This document shows positions 1 to 9,595 of a stretch of 64,000 nucleotides of DNA, piece by piece (position 1 is the stretch's first letter; every line of letters starts with the position of its first letter). A model generated the notes under the pieces. It did not search any database, was not told where the DNA came from, and worked only from the letters and a program-made list of their open reading frames with translations. Source of the DNA: Chitinophaga skermanii (GTDB lineage Bacteria > Bacteroidota > Bacteroidia > Chitinophagales > Chitinophagaceae); NCBI RefSeq assembly GCF_003259335.1, contig NZ_QLLL01000001.1, forward strand, positions 714,406-778,405, given 5' to 3'. Both the position numbers and the translations under genes were made by a program.

Positions 1-849
1 TAAATCATTGTCTTCGCGTACACCGTAAGAACCTGTGCAGAAGCACAAACCATTAGCAGGTGAAGGAGCCGTTGCTAATAACTCGCGGGCATCTTGTTCC
101 GTGCTAACAACGCGTGGTAAGCCAAGGATGGGGAATGGAGGGTCGTCGGGATGAATCGCTAATTTAATGCCTACTTCTTCTGCTACCGGTACAATTTGTT
201 GTAGGAAGTAGAACAGGTGAAGTTTCAGCTTAATGGCATCTACATCTTTGTATTTATCGAGGGCTGCTTGGAATTGTTGCAGGGTAAATGATTCTTCCGA
301 ACCAGGTAAACCGGCAATAATATTCCTTTGTAGTAATAATTTATCTTCATCCGTCATGCTATCAAACAACTCCTTCGCACGCCAGATTTCTTCTTCTGGG
401 TATTGGTTCTCAGCACCGGGGCGTTGTAAGATGAATACATCGAACGCGATAAAAGCTGCTTTATCAAACCTTAGTGCTTTCGAGCCATCGGGCAGGGTGT
501 AGGCAAGATCGGTACGTGTCCAATCAAGCACGGGCATAAAATTGTAAGTAACGATCTTAATACCGCATGCAGCTAGGTTACGGAGCGATTGTTGGTAATT
601 CTTGATATAATCTTTAAAACGGCCTGTTTGGGTTTTAATATCTTCATGAACAGGTACACTTTCTACAACAGACCAAACCAAGCCTTCTGCTTCAATTTGT
701 TTTTTACGGAGCATAATTTCTTCTTTGCTCCATGTTGTTCCATTAGGAATATGGTGTAAAGCTGTTACAATCCCGGTTGCGCCGGCTTGCTTTATATCTT
801 GTAAACTAACCGGGTCGTTGGGGCCAAACCAGCGCCAAGTTTGTTCCAT
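1..849 (-). CDS. uxuA: Mannonate dehydratase, 3' end beyond window
   Basis: This gene encodes mannonate dehydratase (EC 4.2.1.8), which converts D-mannonate to 2-keto-3-deoxygluconate in cytoplasmic glucuronate catabolism. The frame is open for 283 codons from an ATG at 849 to the window edge, so the C-terminal part is missing. The N-terminus reads [16 protein letters not shown], which is characteristic of UxuA, followed by the ALHHIPNG segment. Further on come LPGSEE, the metal-site region [17 protein letters not shown] (near residue 235) and a C-terminal LCFCTGSYG segment. A TAnnTTTG promoter element lies about 52 bp upstream. The neighbouring glycerate 2-kinase gene on the same strand fits sugar-acid catabolism, although the 149-bp gap and the promoter argue for separate transcription. 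The family call is firm; only the truncation is a limitation. Confidence 0.93.
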   Translation of the reverse strand, partial: MEQTWRWFGPNDPVSLQDIKQAGATGIVTALHHIPNGTTWSKEEIMLRKKQIEAEGLVWSVVESVPVHEDIKTQTGRFKDYIKNYQQSLRNLAACGIKIVTYNFMPVLDWTRTDLAYTLPDGSKALRFDKAAFIAFDVFILQRPGAENQYPEEEIWRAKELFDSMTDEDKLLLQRNIIAGLPGSEESFTLQQFQAALDKYKDVDAIKLKLHLFYFLQQIVPVAEEVGIKLAIHPDDPPFPILGLPRVVSTEQDARELLATAPSPANGLCFCTGSYGVREDNDL

Positions 850-900
850 TCTCAACATATCAACGTGCAATTTATAAATGATTAGATGATGGTTCGGGCC

Positions 901-908
901 CAAAAATA
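901..908 (-). promoter_or_regulatory. Candidate -7 promoter element for uxuA
   Basis: The minus strand reads TATTTTTG, an exact match to the Bacteroidota -7 consensus TAnnTTTG, 51 bp upstream of the uxuA start codon. No clear TTTG -33 box is seen at the expected distance. Confidence 0.45.
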
Positions 909-998
909 GAATCTCCCTGCGAAAATCCTAGTACTGCCGATCATTTTTATCTTTTTAAAAATACGGATTTTGCTAAACCGCTTGGTATCAATTGTTTG

Positions 999-2276
999 TT
1001 AAGGAGCAATAAGTATCACCACCAAGTCCATCACATTCGTATGTGTAGCCCCGGTTTTCAATAAGCTCCCGGTTTGTTCGAAGAAGGGGTAAGCGTTATT
1101 CGCTTGAAGATAAGATGCCCCGTTTTGCATAGTTGTCATGATATCCGCAGAAGCATATGCCCCGGCTGCATCAGTAGGACCATCTTTGCCATCTGTTCCG
1201 GCGCATAATATGGTAATACCCGGCGTATTATGTAGGGCTAAGCCGGCAGCCAATGCCATTTCTTGGTTTCTTCCTCCCAATCCTTCTCCTTTCACAGTAA
1301 CGGTGCTTTCACCACCTGCTAATAAACAAGCTGGGGTAGCACCATCATAAGCCATGGCTTGTTCGATGAATTGTTGACCCAAATCCCGGGCTTCCCCGCT
1401 GAAATGCTGTTGTAATACTGTTACATGGTACCCCAATTCGCTCGCTTTCTCTGCCGCTGCTTGTATAGCCGTTTCGTTGGTGGCAATTAATTGGTAGAAA
1501 GTATGCTCAAAGGCAATGTCACTAGGGAATGGTGTTTCGTGGTTTTTCTCTTGTAAATGGGTAGCAATAGAAGCCGGTACCTGGTCGAGCAATTGGTATT
1601 TCTTCAATACCGCTAAAGCGTCTTTAATCGTACTAGGATCACCTACAGTAGGTCCCGAGCCTATCACGGATGGATCGTTCCCCGGTACATCGGAAATGGC
1701 GAGCGTAAATAAGGTAGATGGATATACCATCTTTGCTAACTGCCCACCTTTCAGGTATGATAAATGCTTGCGTACCACGTTCATCTCGCTAATATTCGCC
1801 CCGGAACGTAATAACAACTTGGAAAGCACTTGCATGTCTTCCAAGGTAACACCTTCTACAACATCTGCTAACAATGCCGAGGCGCCACCCGATAATAGGA
1901 AAATTAGTACATCCCCTTCTTTCAGTTGCTCGCAAAAAGCACGCATCTTCTCTCCCGCGGCAATGCTAGCTTCGCCCGGGGTAGGATGGTCGGCTTTAAA
2001 CAGTTCCATGTTGGTGAAAGTATGTGCGGGTATTTCTTGCGTAACTGCTAAACCTGCTTGTATACGCGTGCCTAATATTTGCTCGGCGCTTAATAGCATA
2101 GATGCGGCGGCTTTACCTGCCGCGGCGATATAAATGCTGGCTGTAGGGGGAATGGGCTTACCGGCTACAAAAACCTGGTCGTTCTGAATGGTAATAAAAC
2201 GAGGTAAAAGTGCTTGCGGTTGAACGGCATGCACAGCTTGGGTAAAAATCTGCTGCGCGTGTTGAACGGCCTGCAT
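999..2276 (-). CDS. Glycerate 2-kinase (type II, MOFRL family)
   Basis: The 425-residue product belongs to the glycerate kinase type II / TtuD family, cytoplasmic enzymes that phosphorylate D-glycerate to 2-phosphoglycerate. Visible family signatures are IYIAAAGKAAASML near residue 50, the HPTPGEAS segment near residue 96, the glycine-rich FLLSGGASALL near residue 127, SDVPGNDPSVIGSGPT near residue 195 and the C-terminal MOFRL-domain segment GGRNQEMALAAGLAL followed by AGTDGKDGPTDAAGA. Length is normal for the family. The start is 1 bp from the stop codon of the upstream Spy-like gene, so the two are probably cotranscribed. Older annotations call this family hydroxypyruvate reductase; the kinase assignment is the better supported one. 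Confidence 0.9.
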   Translation of the reverse strand: MQAVQHAQQIFTQAVHAVQPQALLPRFITIQNDQVFVAGKPIPPTASIYIAAAGKAAASMLLSAEQILGTRIQAGLAVTQEIPAHTFTNMELFKADHPTPGEASIAAGEKMRAFCEQLKEGDVLIFLLSGGASALLADVVEGVTLEDMQVLSKLLLRSGANISEMNVVRKHLSYLKGGQLAKMVYPSTLFTLAISDVPGNDPSVIGSGPTVGDPSTIKDALAVLKKYQLLDQVPASIATHLQEKNHETPFPSDIAFEHTFYQLIATNETAIQAAAEKASELGYHVTVLQQHFSGEARDLGQQFIEQAMAYDGATPACLLAGGESTVTVKGEGLGGRNQEMALAAGLALHNTPGITILCAGTDGKDGPTDAAGAYASADIMTTMQNGASYLQANNAYPFFEQTGSLLKTGATHTNVMDLVVILIAP

Positions 2277-2277
2277 A

Positions 2278-2706
2278 CTATAAGGCTTCGCTACGTGATT
2301 CTCTACGTTGTTGTTTGCGATCCATTTTAGCCTCCAGCTGCTCTTTCTTCTTTAATTCCCAATCATTCCACTTCTTGTATTGCGAAGGTGTTAACACCGT
2401 TTTAAAACGCTGCGTACGCTCATTGTTTAAGTCCTTGATTTGCTGCATACGGTCGCGCTTCGATACACTTGTATCGCGTCTTAACGCATCCAGCTTTTTG
2501 AAGGTATCCTCGTTAATTTCGCGGACTTGTTTACTCTGCACTTTGTTCAAACTCAATTGCCTATCGAGTTTATCACCCATTTTGTCGGCTTTCCCTTCGG
2601 CTGTCCAACGTGTTTTTCTAGCGCTTGTATCTTGCGCTTGTGCGGCATGGGTTCCGATGATCAGCATGGCGGCCATCATCATGGAGGAGGCGATGACTAG
2701 TTTCAT
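2278..2706 (-). CDS. Spy/CpxP-like exported small protein
   Basis: This is a small exported protein of about 142 residues. I chose the internal ATG at 2706 because it places a clean signal peptide at the N-terminus (MKLVIASSMMMAAMLIIG, cleaved after HAAQA); an upstream ATG at 2739 would add 11 charged residues in front. The mature part is highly charged and predicted to be helical, with KMGDKLDRQLSLNKVQ, an EINEDTFKKLDALRRD segment and a repeat of the pattern L-T-P-S-Q-Y-K-K-W near the C-terminus. That arrangement (LSLxxxQ...LTPxQ) is typical of Spy/CpxP-like periplasmic proteins of Bacteroidota. Its molecular role is not established. It is probably cotranscribed with the glycerate kinase gene. 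Confidence 0.7.
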   Translation of the reverse strand: MKLVIASSMMMAAMLIIGTHAAQAQDTSARKTRWTAEGKADKMGDKLDRQLSLNKVQSKQVREINEDTFKKLDALRRDTSVSKRDRMQQIKDLNNERTQRFKTVLTPSQYKKWNDWELKKKEQLEAKMDRKQQRRESRSEAL

Positions 2707-2928
2707 AAAATCAGTTAAAATATCCCGTTTAAATACCATTCGTAAAAATTATGCTAATAATATATTACCAGCACTAATGTTTTGTTAAATTTAGCAATTA
2801 AATACATACAGAAAACACCCTTTTTGTAGTGTTTTGCTTTTGAAAAAATGCCAAAATCTAGATCGATCGCAGTGTCAATCTTTAGAAGACAGCCTATTTT
2901 ATTATTCTAATCAACAAATTAAACCGCA

Positions 2929-5900
2929 ATGACAGCAGGATTTTCCTTTCCCGGAAAGTCGCGGCAATTACCGCTGCGTAAGCGTAAAGGCTTACCGGGA
3001 ATATCGTTTTACAAGCACAAAACATTGTATGGCGTAGTGGGTTTATTGATGGCAGCGATGGGAGCCAAAGCACAAGCTACGTTCCCTGTAAACGGTGTAA
3101 ATGCACCCCGCGAAGCATGTTATGCTTTCACCCACGCCACCATTGTAAAGGATGGTGTAAGTAAACTCAATGATGCTACCCTTCTCATCCGCGACGGTAA
3201 AATCGTGGCTGCCGGCAATGGTGTTGCCATTCCTAAAGATGCCGTAGTAGTAGATTGTAACGGAAAATACATTTACCCTTCCTTCATTGATGCTTATAGC
3301 GATTACGGTACTACAGCCGCTAGTCGTCAACGTAACTTCAATGCAGCCCCCCAATTCATTTCTAATGCAAAAGGTCCGTACGGTTGGAACCAAGCTATTA
3401 AAAGCGAATTCAACGTTGTACAATCTTTCGTAGTAGATGATGCAAAAGCGAAAAGCTACCGCGATGCTGGTTTTGGTGTAGTATTAACCCACCAAGCCGA
3501 CGGTATTGCCCGCGGAACAGGTGCTATTGTTACTTTAGCAAGCGACCGTGAAAACAAAGTGATTTTGAAAGAAAAAGCTTCTGCTCACTACTCTTTCGAA
3601 AAAGGTTCTTCTACCCAAGATTACCCAAGCTCGCTCATGGGCTCTATCGCTTTGTTACGCCAATCTTTCTTAGATGCACAATGGTATAAATCCAATCCTG
3701 CTAAAGAAGGTGTAAACTTAAGCCTCCAAGCTTGGAACGATAATCAACCTTTACTCCAAATCTTCGAAGCAAACGATAAATGGAACGCGCTCCGCGCCGA
3801 TAAAATAGGCGACGAGTTCGGTGTTCAATACGTCATTAAAGCCGGCGGTAACGAATACCAACGCATCGCCGATATGCAAGCTACCAAAGCTACTTTCATC
3901 TTGCCGGTGAACTATCCTGCCGTAATGGACGTGGAAGATCCCAATGATGCAAGGTTCGTAGCCGTTAGCGAATTAAAACACTGGGAATTAGCTCCCACCG
4001 AAGCCGGTGCCTTCGAAAAAGCGAATATCCCGTTTGTACTTACTGCTGCCGATCTGAAAGACACAAAGTCGTTCATCGCAAACGTACGCAAAGCCATTCA
4101 ATATGGACTTAGCGAACAACGTGCTATCGACGCCCTCACGAAAGCGCCTGCAACTTTGTTGAAAGTATACGACAAAGTAGGTAGCCTCGATGCCGGTAAA
4201 CTCGCGAACTTCTTTATTGCTTCTGGTCCTGTTTTCAACGATGGTACTGTTATCTATCAAAACTGGGTACAAGGCAATAAATATGTTGTGAACGACGATG
4301 CATGGAAAGATATCCGCGGCACATACACCTTACAAGCCAACAACGCTTCTTACACAGTTGAATTGAAAGGTAGCGCAGCTAGTCCTTCTCTAACAGTGAT
4401 TAAAGGCGATACTTTAACCGGTAAACTTGATGTAAGCGGTCAATTAGTAAAATTGAATGTACCCCTTACAAAAGATAACAAGCAGCAATTACGCCTAAGC
4501 GGTGTTATGGGCGATGCCGGTTGGGCCGGTAATGGTGTTGATGAAAATGGTAAACCCGTTTTGTGGACACTCGCGTTCAATAAAGCATTCACGCCTAAAG
4601 CTGATGCCGACAAGAAAAAAGATACCCCGGTACTCGGTAAACTCTATTTCCCTTTCAGTGGATACGGAGCCGAAACAGCGCCTAAACAAGAAGATATCCT
4701 CATTCGCAATGCCACTGTGTGGACAAGCGAAAAGGATGGTAAACTTGAAAATACAGATGTATTAATCAAAGGCGGCAAAATCGCGCAAGTAGGTAAGAAC
4801 CTTGCTGCCAGTAGTGCACGCGTAATTGATGGTACAGGTAAGCACTTAACGGCCGGTATTATCGATGAACACTCGCACATAGCTATTAGCCGCGGTGTAA
4901 ACGAAGGCACACAGTCTGTTACTTCTGAAGTAAGAATCGCCGACGTATTAAACCCAGATGATATCAATATCTACCGTCAATTAAGTGGTGGTGTTACAAC
5001 TTCTCATTTGTTGCATGGTTCTGCGAACGTAATTGGTGGACAAACCCAGTTAATTAAACTGCGTTGGGGTGTAAACGCCGAGCAGTTAAAATTTGCGAAT
5101 TGGGATCCATTTATCAAGTTCGCTTTGGGTGAAAACGTAAAACAATCTAACTGGGGCGATCGCCAAACAGTGCGTTTCCCACAAACACGTATGGGTGTTG
5201 AACAATTGTTAGTAGATGCCTTTACCCGTGCTCGCGATTACGAAAAACAAGGCGCTAATAAACGCCGCGATTTGGAATTGGACGCATTGGTTGAAATCTT
5301 GAATAAGAAACGTTTCATTACTTGTCACTCTTACGTACAAAGTGAGATCAACATGCTGATGAAAGTAGCCGATCGTTTCAACTTCACCGTAAACACTTTC
5401 ACCCACATTTTAGAAGGTTATAAAGTAGCTGATAAAATGAAAACCCATGGTGCAGGCGCTTCTACATTTGCCGATTGGTGGGCATATAAAATGGAAGTAA
5501 CCGATGCTATCCCACAAAATGCTAGCATTATGCAACGTGTAGGCTTAACAGTAGCAATCAACTCCGATGATGCTGAAATGGCTCGCCGCCTCAACCAAGA
5601 AGCTGCGAAAAGTGTGAAGTACGGAAGCATGAACGAGCTTGATGCTTTGAACATGGTCACCATTAACCCAGCGAAACTTTTACACATCGCGGATCGTACA
5701 GGTTCAATTAAGGTGGGTAAAGATGCCGACGTGGTATTGTGGAGCGATCATCCATTAAGCATCTACGCGAAAGCAGAAAAAACAATTGTAGATGGTACCG
5801 TGTATTTCGACCGTGAACAAGATTTGAAACTGCGTGATCGTATTGCGAAAGAAAAAGCTGCTTTGATTCAAAAAGCGTTGAATGAAAAGAAAAGAGGTGG

Positions 5901-6030
5901 CCCAACACAACGCGCCGTGCCTACAATCGACGTGTTATGGCATTGTGAAGATGAAGAACGCGGTCATCAAAAACAATTATTCGACGAACACGATGTAATG
6001 GAAACAACAGCATCACAATCTTCACACTAA
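2929..6030 (+). CDS. Exported double-domain amidohydrolase
   Basis: The 1033-residue product carries two amidohydrolase-superfamily units (imidazolonepropionase-like) in tandem behind a signal peptide ending near AMGAKAQA (residue 47). The C-terminal unit has a complete metal site: H648 and H650 in DEHSHIA, H800 in TCHSY, H826 in FTHILEG and D880 in NSDDAE. The N-terminal unit has lost the HxH motif (it reads PSFIDAYSDYG) and no other ligands are evident, so it is probably non-catalytic. A gene for a second, degenerate amidohydrolase starts 14 bp downstream, suggesting an operon and possibly a complex. The substrate is unknown; cyclic amides or peptides in the periplasm are plausible. The first ATG precedes a 30-residue basic stretch before the hydrophobic core, which is long but acceptable. 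Confidence 0.85.
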   Translation: MTAGFSFPGKSRQLPLRKRKGLPGISFYKHKTLYGVVGLLMAAMGAKAQATFPVNGVNAPREACYAFTHATIVKDGVSKLNDATLLIRDGKIVAAGNGVAIPKDAVVVDCNGKYIYPSFIDAYSDYGTTAASRQRNFNAAPQFISNAKGPYGWNQAIKSEFNVVQSFVVDDAKAKSYRDAGFGVVLTHQADGIARGTGAIVTLASDRENKVILKEKASAHYSFEKGSSTQDYPSSLMGSIALLRQSFLDAQWYKSNPAKEGVNLSLQAWNDNQPLLQIFEANDKWNALRADKIGDEFGVQYVIKAGGNEYQRIADMQATKATFILPVNYPAVMDVEDPNDARFVAVSELKHWELAPTEAGAFEKANIPFVLTAADLKDTKSFIANVRKAIQYGLSEQRAIDALTKAPATLLKVYDKVGSLDAGKLANFFIASGPVFNDGTVIYQNWVQGNKYVVNDDAWKDIRGTYTLQANNASYTVELKGSAASPSLTVIKGDTLTGKLDVSGQLVKLNVPLTKDNKQQLRLSGVMGDAGWAGNGVDENGKPVLWTLAFNKAFTPKADADKKKDTPVLGKLYFPFSGYGAETAPKQEDILIRNATVWTSEKDGKLENTDVLIKGGKIAQVGKNLAASSARVIDGTGKHLTAGIIDEHSHIAISRGVNEGTQSVTSEVRIADVLNPDDINIYRQLSGGVTTSHLLHGSANVIGGQTQLIKLRWGVNAEQLKFANWDPFIKFALGENVKQSNWGDRQTVRFPQTRMGVEQLLVDAFTRARDYEKQGANKRRDLELDALVEILNKKRFITCHSYVQSEINMLMKVADRFNFTVNTFTHILEGYKVADKMKTHGAGASTFADWWAYKMEVTDAIPQNASIMQRVGLTVAINSDDAEMARRLNQEAAKSVKYGSMNELDALNMVTINPAKLLHIADRTGSIKVGKDADVVLWSDHPLSIYAKAEKTIVDGTVYFDREQDLKLRDRIAKEKAALIQKALNEKKRGGPTQRAVPTIDVLWHCEDEERGHQKQLFDEHDVMETTASQSSH

Positions 6031-6044
6031 AAACGACATCATTT

Positions 6045-7334
6045 ATGAAAAAAATAGTTAGTGTAATGATGGGGTGCTACTTAGCTACTACATTACACGC
6101 ACAAGAAAACGTTTACCCAGCACCACAGCAATCACAAACGATTGCCATCGTGAACGCTACTGTTCATACTGGAACAGGACAAGTATTACCCAATTCTTCC
6201 ATCATTATAGAAAAAGGTAAAATTGTTGCCATTGGTGGTAACGCTGCTGCCGGCGCAAAAGTGATCGACGCAAAAGGGAAACATGTATACCCAGGCATTA
6301 TTGCACCAGATACAGAACTCGGCTTAACAGAATTTGAAAGCGTACGCGCCACGAACGACTTTGCCGAGGTGGGCGATATCAACCCATCTATCCGTAGCAT
6401 TGTTTCTTACAATGCCGATTCTAAAGTAATCGGAACATTAAGAAGCAATGGTATTTTGTTAGCAGGCATTACCCCTCGCGGTGGTTTACTAAGTGGTAGC
6501 TCTTCTGTAGTACAACTCGATGCTTGGAACTGGGAAGATGCTGCGTACAAATCAGATAACGGTATTCACTTCAATATGCCGCGTTTAATGGCGCGTTCTA
6601 ACCCCTTTGGTGCATCAGCCAGTGGCCCTTCGAACGATGCTGTAAAAGCAGCTATGACGAGAATTGAAAGCGTACGCGAGTTCTTCCGCGAAGCAAAGAC
6701 GTATTTGGAAACCCCGCAACACAGCGAAACCAACTTGAAGTACGAAGCTGTAAAAGGCTTGTTCAACAAATCACAGAAGTTGTTTATTCACTGTGATCTT
6801 GTAAAAGAAATGTTGGTAGCCATGGATATCGCGAAAGAATTCAACTTCGATGTAGTGATTGTAGGTGGTACAGATGCTTATTTGATCGCTGATTTATTGG
6901 CGAAAAGTAACATCCCTGTTATCTTGAATCAACCGCATAGCTTGCCTGTTAACCAGGACGATGCGGTAGATCAACCATATGCTACAGCTGCTCAATTGCA
7001 AAAAGCAGGTGTGCTGTTCTGTATCGCGAACGAAGGTTTCTGGCAACAAAGAAACTTGATGTTCAATGCCGGTACAGCAGGTGCTTATGGTTTGTCCAAA
7101 GAGGAAGCTTTAAGTGCTATTACTTTGAATGCTGCGAAGATTCTTGGTATTGCTGCGCAAACGGGTTCTTTAGAAGTAGGTAAAGATGCTAATATTGTGA
7201 TTAGTACAGGTGATATCTTGGATATGAAATCAAGCGTTATTACAAATGCTTTCATTCAAGGTCGTGAAGTGAGTTTGGATAATAAACAATCCCAATTAGC
7301 AGAAAGATACAAGCATAAGTATAACTTACAATAA
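6045..7334 (+). CDS. Exported amidohydrolase homologue lacking metal ligands
   Basis: This 429-residue protein has a signal peptide (MKKIVSVMMGCYLATTLHAQ) and an amidohydrolase-like fold pattern, including the N-terminal beta-sandwich segment IAIVNATVHTGTGQVLPN and the C-terminal ITLNAAKILGIAAQTGSLEVGKD in sections typical of the family. The usual GLIDxHxH motif is replaced by PGIIAPDTELG, and the position of the catalytic Asp reads CIANEGF, so the protein is probably a pseudoenzyme. One possible ligand remains in LFIHCDLV. The gene follows the double-domain amidohydrolase by 14 bp and is closed by a strong terminator, so the two form a two-gene operon. A structural or substrate-binding role beside the active partner is an inference. 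Confidence 0.8.
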   Translation: MKKIVSVMMGCYLATTLHAQENVYPAPQQSQTIAIVNATVHTGTGQVLPNSSIIIEKGKIVAIGGNAAAGAKVIDAKGKHVYPGIIAPDTELGLTEFESVRATNDFAEVGDINPSIRSIVSYNADSKVIGTLRSNGILLAGITPRGGLLSGSSSVVQLDAWNWEDAAYKSDNGIHFNMPRLMARSNPFGASASGPSNDAVKAAMTRIESVREFFREAKTYLETPQHSETNLKYEAVKGLFNKSQKLFIHCDLVKEMLVAMDIAKEFNFDVVIVGGTDAYLIADLLAKSNIPVILNQPHSLPVNQDDAVDQPYATAAQLQKAGVLFCIANEGFWQQRNLMFNAGTAGAYGLSKEEALSAITLNAAKILGIAAQTGSLEVGKDANIVISTGDILDMKSSVITNAFIQGREVSLDNKQSQLAERYKHKYNLQ

Positions 7335-7355
7335 GCTTATACCACCAATTGAAAA

Positions 7356-7387
7356 GGCGTTCTCTGCATGTAGAGAACGCCTTTTTT
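7356..7387 (+). terminator. Rho-independent terminator of amidohydrolase operon
   Basis: A perfect 10-bp stem (GGCGTTCTCT with its complement) with a 6-nt loop is followed by six T residues, just after the second amidohydrolase gene. Confidence 0.9.
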
Positions 7388-7402
7388 CTTTCCCTTCAGC
7401 CC

Positions 7403-7437
7403 AAAAAAAATCACCTTCCGAAAAATCGAAAGGTGAT
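7403..7437 (-). terminator. Rho-independent terminator of tyrS
   Basis: On the minus strand an 8-bp stem (ATCACCTT / AAGGTGAT) is followed by a run of T residues, 25 bp beyond the tyrS stop codon. Confidence 0.85.
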
Positions 7438-7461
7438 CCTAATTGTTGTGTCAGTTAAATA

Positions 7462-8745
7462 TTATTCAGCCGTAACGAGTACGTAGTTTTTCTTGCCTTT
7501 TGCAACAAGAATATACTTGTCGTTCCAAAGGAAAGAACTATCTACAACTAATTCTTGTGCTGTTACTTTTTCTGTATTAATGCTCAAACCACCATTTTGT
7601 AACATCTTACGCGCCTCACCTTTACTTGGGAAGATTTGCGTATTTGTCATGAAGGTTAAAACGTCAATGCCAGCTGCTAGTTCAGCTTTCGTAATTGTAG
7701 CTTGTTGAACACCGGCCATTACTTTCTTTACATCCACATCACTCAATGATTTCAATGCATCAAGGCTAAGTTTGCCGAACAAGAAATCGGTTGTCATCAT
7801 AGCCAATTCTAATTCTTGTTGACCGTGGATGAAAGCTGTTACTTCTTGCGCTAAGCGTTTTTGTAACGTGTATTTACCTTTATCCAAGTTGTGTTCTGCA
7901 ATAATGCTAGAGATTTCGTTTTGATCGAGGAAAGTAAATGTTTTGATCCATTGCTCAGCATCTTCATCAGTACAACGTAACCAGAATTGGTAGAACTCGT
8001 ACGGTGTAGTTTTGCTGGCATCCAACCAAATGTTACCTTTTTCAGATTTACCGAACTTCGTACCATCCGCTTTCTTCACAAGTGGGCAAGTGAAGGCAAA
8101 CGCTTCACCACCACCTTTTCTACGGATCATTTCGGTACCTGTAACGATATTACCCCACTGATCGGAACCGCCCATTTGTAAGCGACAGTTCTTCTCATTA
8201 TATAAATGGTAGTAATCGTATCCTTGGATCAATTGGTAAGAAAACTCGGTAAATGACATACCGTTATCGCCTTCAATTCTTTTCTTAACAGAATCTTTCG
8301 CCATCATGTAGTTCACGGTAATATGTTTACCTACATCACGGATAAAGTGAAGGAACGAAATGTTTTTAAACCAATCGTAGTTATTCACCATTTCGGCTGC
8401 ATTGGGCTTAGCAGGATCGAAATCGAGATATTTTTCGAGTTGAGCCTTAATGCAACGTTGATTGTGTTGGAGCGTTTCTTCATCCAACATTTTCCTTTCT
8501 TCGGCTTTGAAAGAAGGGTCGCCTACCATACCGGTAGCGCCACCAACAAGAGCAAGCGGTTTGTGGCCAGCGCGTTGCAAATGTTTTAACAGCATGATGG
8601 GAACCAAGTTACCAATGTGCAACGAATCCGCTGTAGGATCGAAGCCAACATAACCGGTTGTCATCTCTTTTTGTAATTGTTCTTCCGTGCCTGGCATCAT
8701 ATCCTGCACCATTCCACGCCAGCGCAGTTCTTCTATGAGGTTCAT
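7462..8745 (-). CDS. tyrS: Tyrosyl-tRNA synthetase
   Basis: The 427-residue cytoplasmic enzyme charges tRNA-Tyr with tyrosine. The class I HIGH motif is seen as HIGN in PTADSLHIGNLVP near residue 42, and the KMSKS-like loop as KFGKSEKGN near residue 233. The tyrosine-binding region contains YQLIQGYDYYHL and QMGGSDQWGN. A C-terminal S4-type RNA-binding segment (PSKGEARKMLQNGGLSINTEK) completes the usual architecture. Length and start (ATG at 8745) agree with bacterial TyrS. The gene stands alone between convergent and divergent neighbours and has its own terminator. An AAAATTTTG stretch lies 8 bp before the ATG and resembles a -7 element, but it deviates from TAnnTTTG. Confidence 0.98.
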   Translation of the reverse strand: MNLIEELRWRGMVQDMMPGTEEQLQKEMTTGYVGFDPTADSLHIGNLVPIMLLKHLQRAGHKPLALVGGATGMVGDPSFKAEERKMLDEETLQHNQRCIKAQLEKYLDFDPAKPNAAEMVNNYDWFKNISFLHFIRDVGKHITVNYMMAKDSVKKRIEGDNGMSFTEFSYQLIQGYDYYHLYNEKNCRLQMGGSDQWGNIVTGTEMIRRKGGGEAFAFTCPLVKKADGTKFGKSEKGNIWLDASKTTPYEFYQFWLRCTDEDAEQWIKTFTFLDQNEISSIIAEHNLDKGKYTLQKRLAQEVTAFIHGQQELELAMMTTDFLFGKLSLDALKSLSDVDVKKVMAGVQQATITKAELAAGIDVLTFMTNTQIFPSKGEARKMLQNGGLSINTEKVTAQELVVDSSFLWNDKYILVAKGKKNYVLVTAE

Positions 8746-8865
8746 CGTGTAAACAAAATTTTTGCGAAGGTACTAAATAAGGGCCAGTTTGTACCTGGTT
8801 ACCCACTAACACGGCTAAATTAGTATCTTTATAGTCGATTTTTCACCCCCAAATACAACCATGCA

Positions 8866-9555
8866 ATGAAAAAGCTACTCACCCTCCTCTTGGCATGCAG
8901 CCTCGCTACCGTAGCAAGTGCACAATGCAATGCGTTTTACTACTTAACAAAGAATACAAAAGTCGAAATTTCCATCTACGACGGCGCCGGGGCATTAACC
9001 GGTAAACAAAACGTAGCCGTAACCGATGTGAAAAATAACGGGAAAGCGGTTGTTTCCACCGTACATTCTGTTTTTACAGATAAGAATGGCAAAGAAATTA
9101 CTACCAGCGACGGCAAATTCTCTTGTGATGGCGACCAATTCGCCATTGATATGGTGTCGAACCTACCTTCCCAATTAAAGAATGCTAAACTGACCCTTAA
9201 ATCCGGCCAGTCGGAATTAAACTACCCTTCGAAGCTCTCCGTAGGGCAACACTTACCCGACAATTCCCTGGAAATGGAAACGGAGTCGGGCAACATGAAA
9301 ATGAACTTGTCTTACAAGGTGTACGCTCGCAAGGTAGAGTTGAAGGAAAACGTGAAAACACCTGCTGGCGCCTGGGATTGCTATAAGATTGTGAGTAAAT
9401 CGGATGTGAAAATTACAATGATGGGAAAAGTGGTACCCATGAATATGACCATGGTAGAATGGTTTGCCCCTAATTTCGGTATTGTAAAAACGGAAAGTAT
9501 TTCGGCAGATGGGAAGGGGATGGGTAGTACAGTATTAACTGCCTTAAAAAAATAA
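8866..9555 (+). CDS. Exported TapB/DUF3108-like protein
   Basis: The 229-residue product begins with a clear signal peptide (MKKLLTLLLACSLATVASAQ). The mature part is rich in alternating polar and hydrophobic residues, as expected for a beta-rich fold, and starts with CNAFYYLTKNTKVEI. It continues with a KFSCDGDQFAIDM segment, a basal VGQHLPDNSLEME region and the C-terminal VEWFAPNFGIVKTES motif. This organisation resembles the TapB / DUF3108-like exported proteins common in Bacteroidota; the call comes from pattern memory, not a search. Function is unknown. The gene is monocistronic, convergent with the adenosyltransferase gene, and its last codons form the T-rich tail of that gene's terminator on the other strand. 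Confidence 0.65.
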   Translation: MKKLLTLLLACSLATVASAQCNAFYYLTKNTKVEISIYDGAGALTGKQNVAVTDVKNNGKAVVSTVHSVFTDKNGKEITTSDGKFSCDGDQFAIDMVSNLPSQLKNAKLTLKSGQSELNYPSKLSVGQHLPDNSLEMETESGNMKMNLSYKVYARKVELKENVKTPAGAWDCYKIVSKSDVKITMMGKVVPMNMTMVEWFAPNFGIVKTESISADGKGMGSTVLTALKK

Positions 9556-9586
9556 CCCACGCTGCAGGCTTACCCGCAGCATGGGT
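9547..9586 (-). terminator. Terminator of adenosyltransferase gene
   Basis: An 11-bp stem with one mismatch (ACCCAYGCTGC type) is followed on the minus strand by TTATTTTTTT. It lies between the convergent genes ending at 9555 and 9596; the T run overlaps the 3' end of the plus-strand gene. Confidence 0.7.
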
Positions 9587-9595
9587 CAATATCTA

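Noticed and set aside
233..502. Plus-strand open frame opposite uxuA
   Set aside because: It is antisense to a clear coding frame and shows no protein-like features.
1516..2133. 205-codon plus-strand frame opposite glycerate kinase
   Set aside because: It mirrors the codon pattern of the real gene on the other strand; composition is Ser/Cys-rich and not protein-like.
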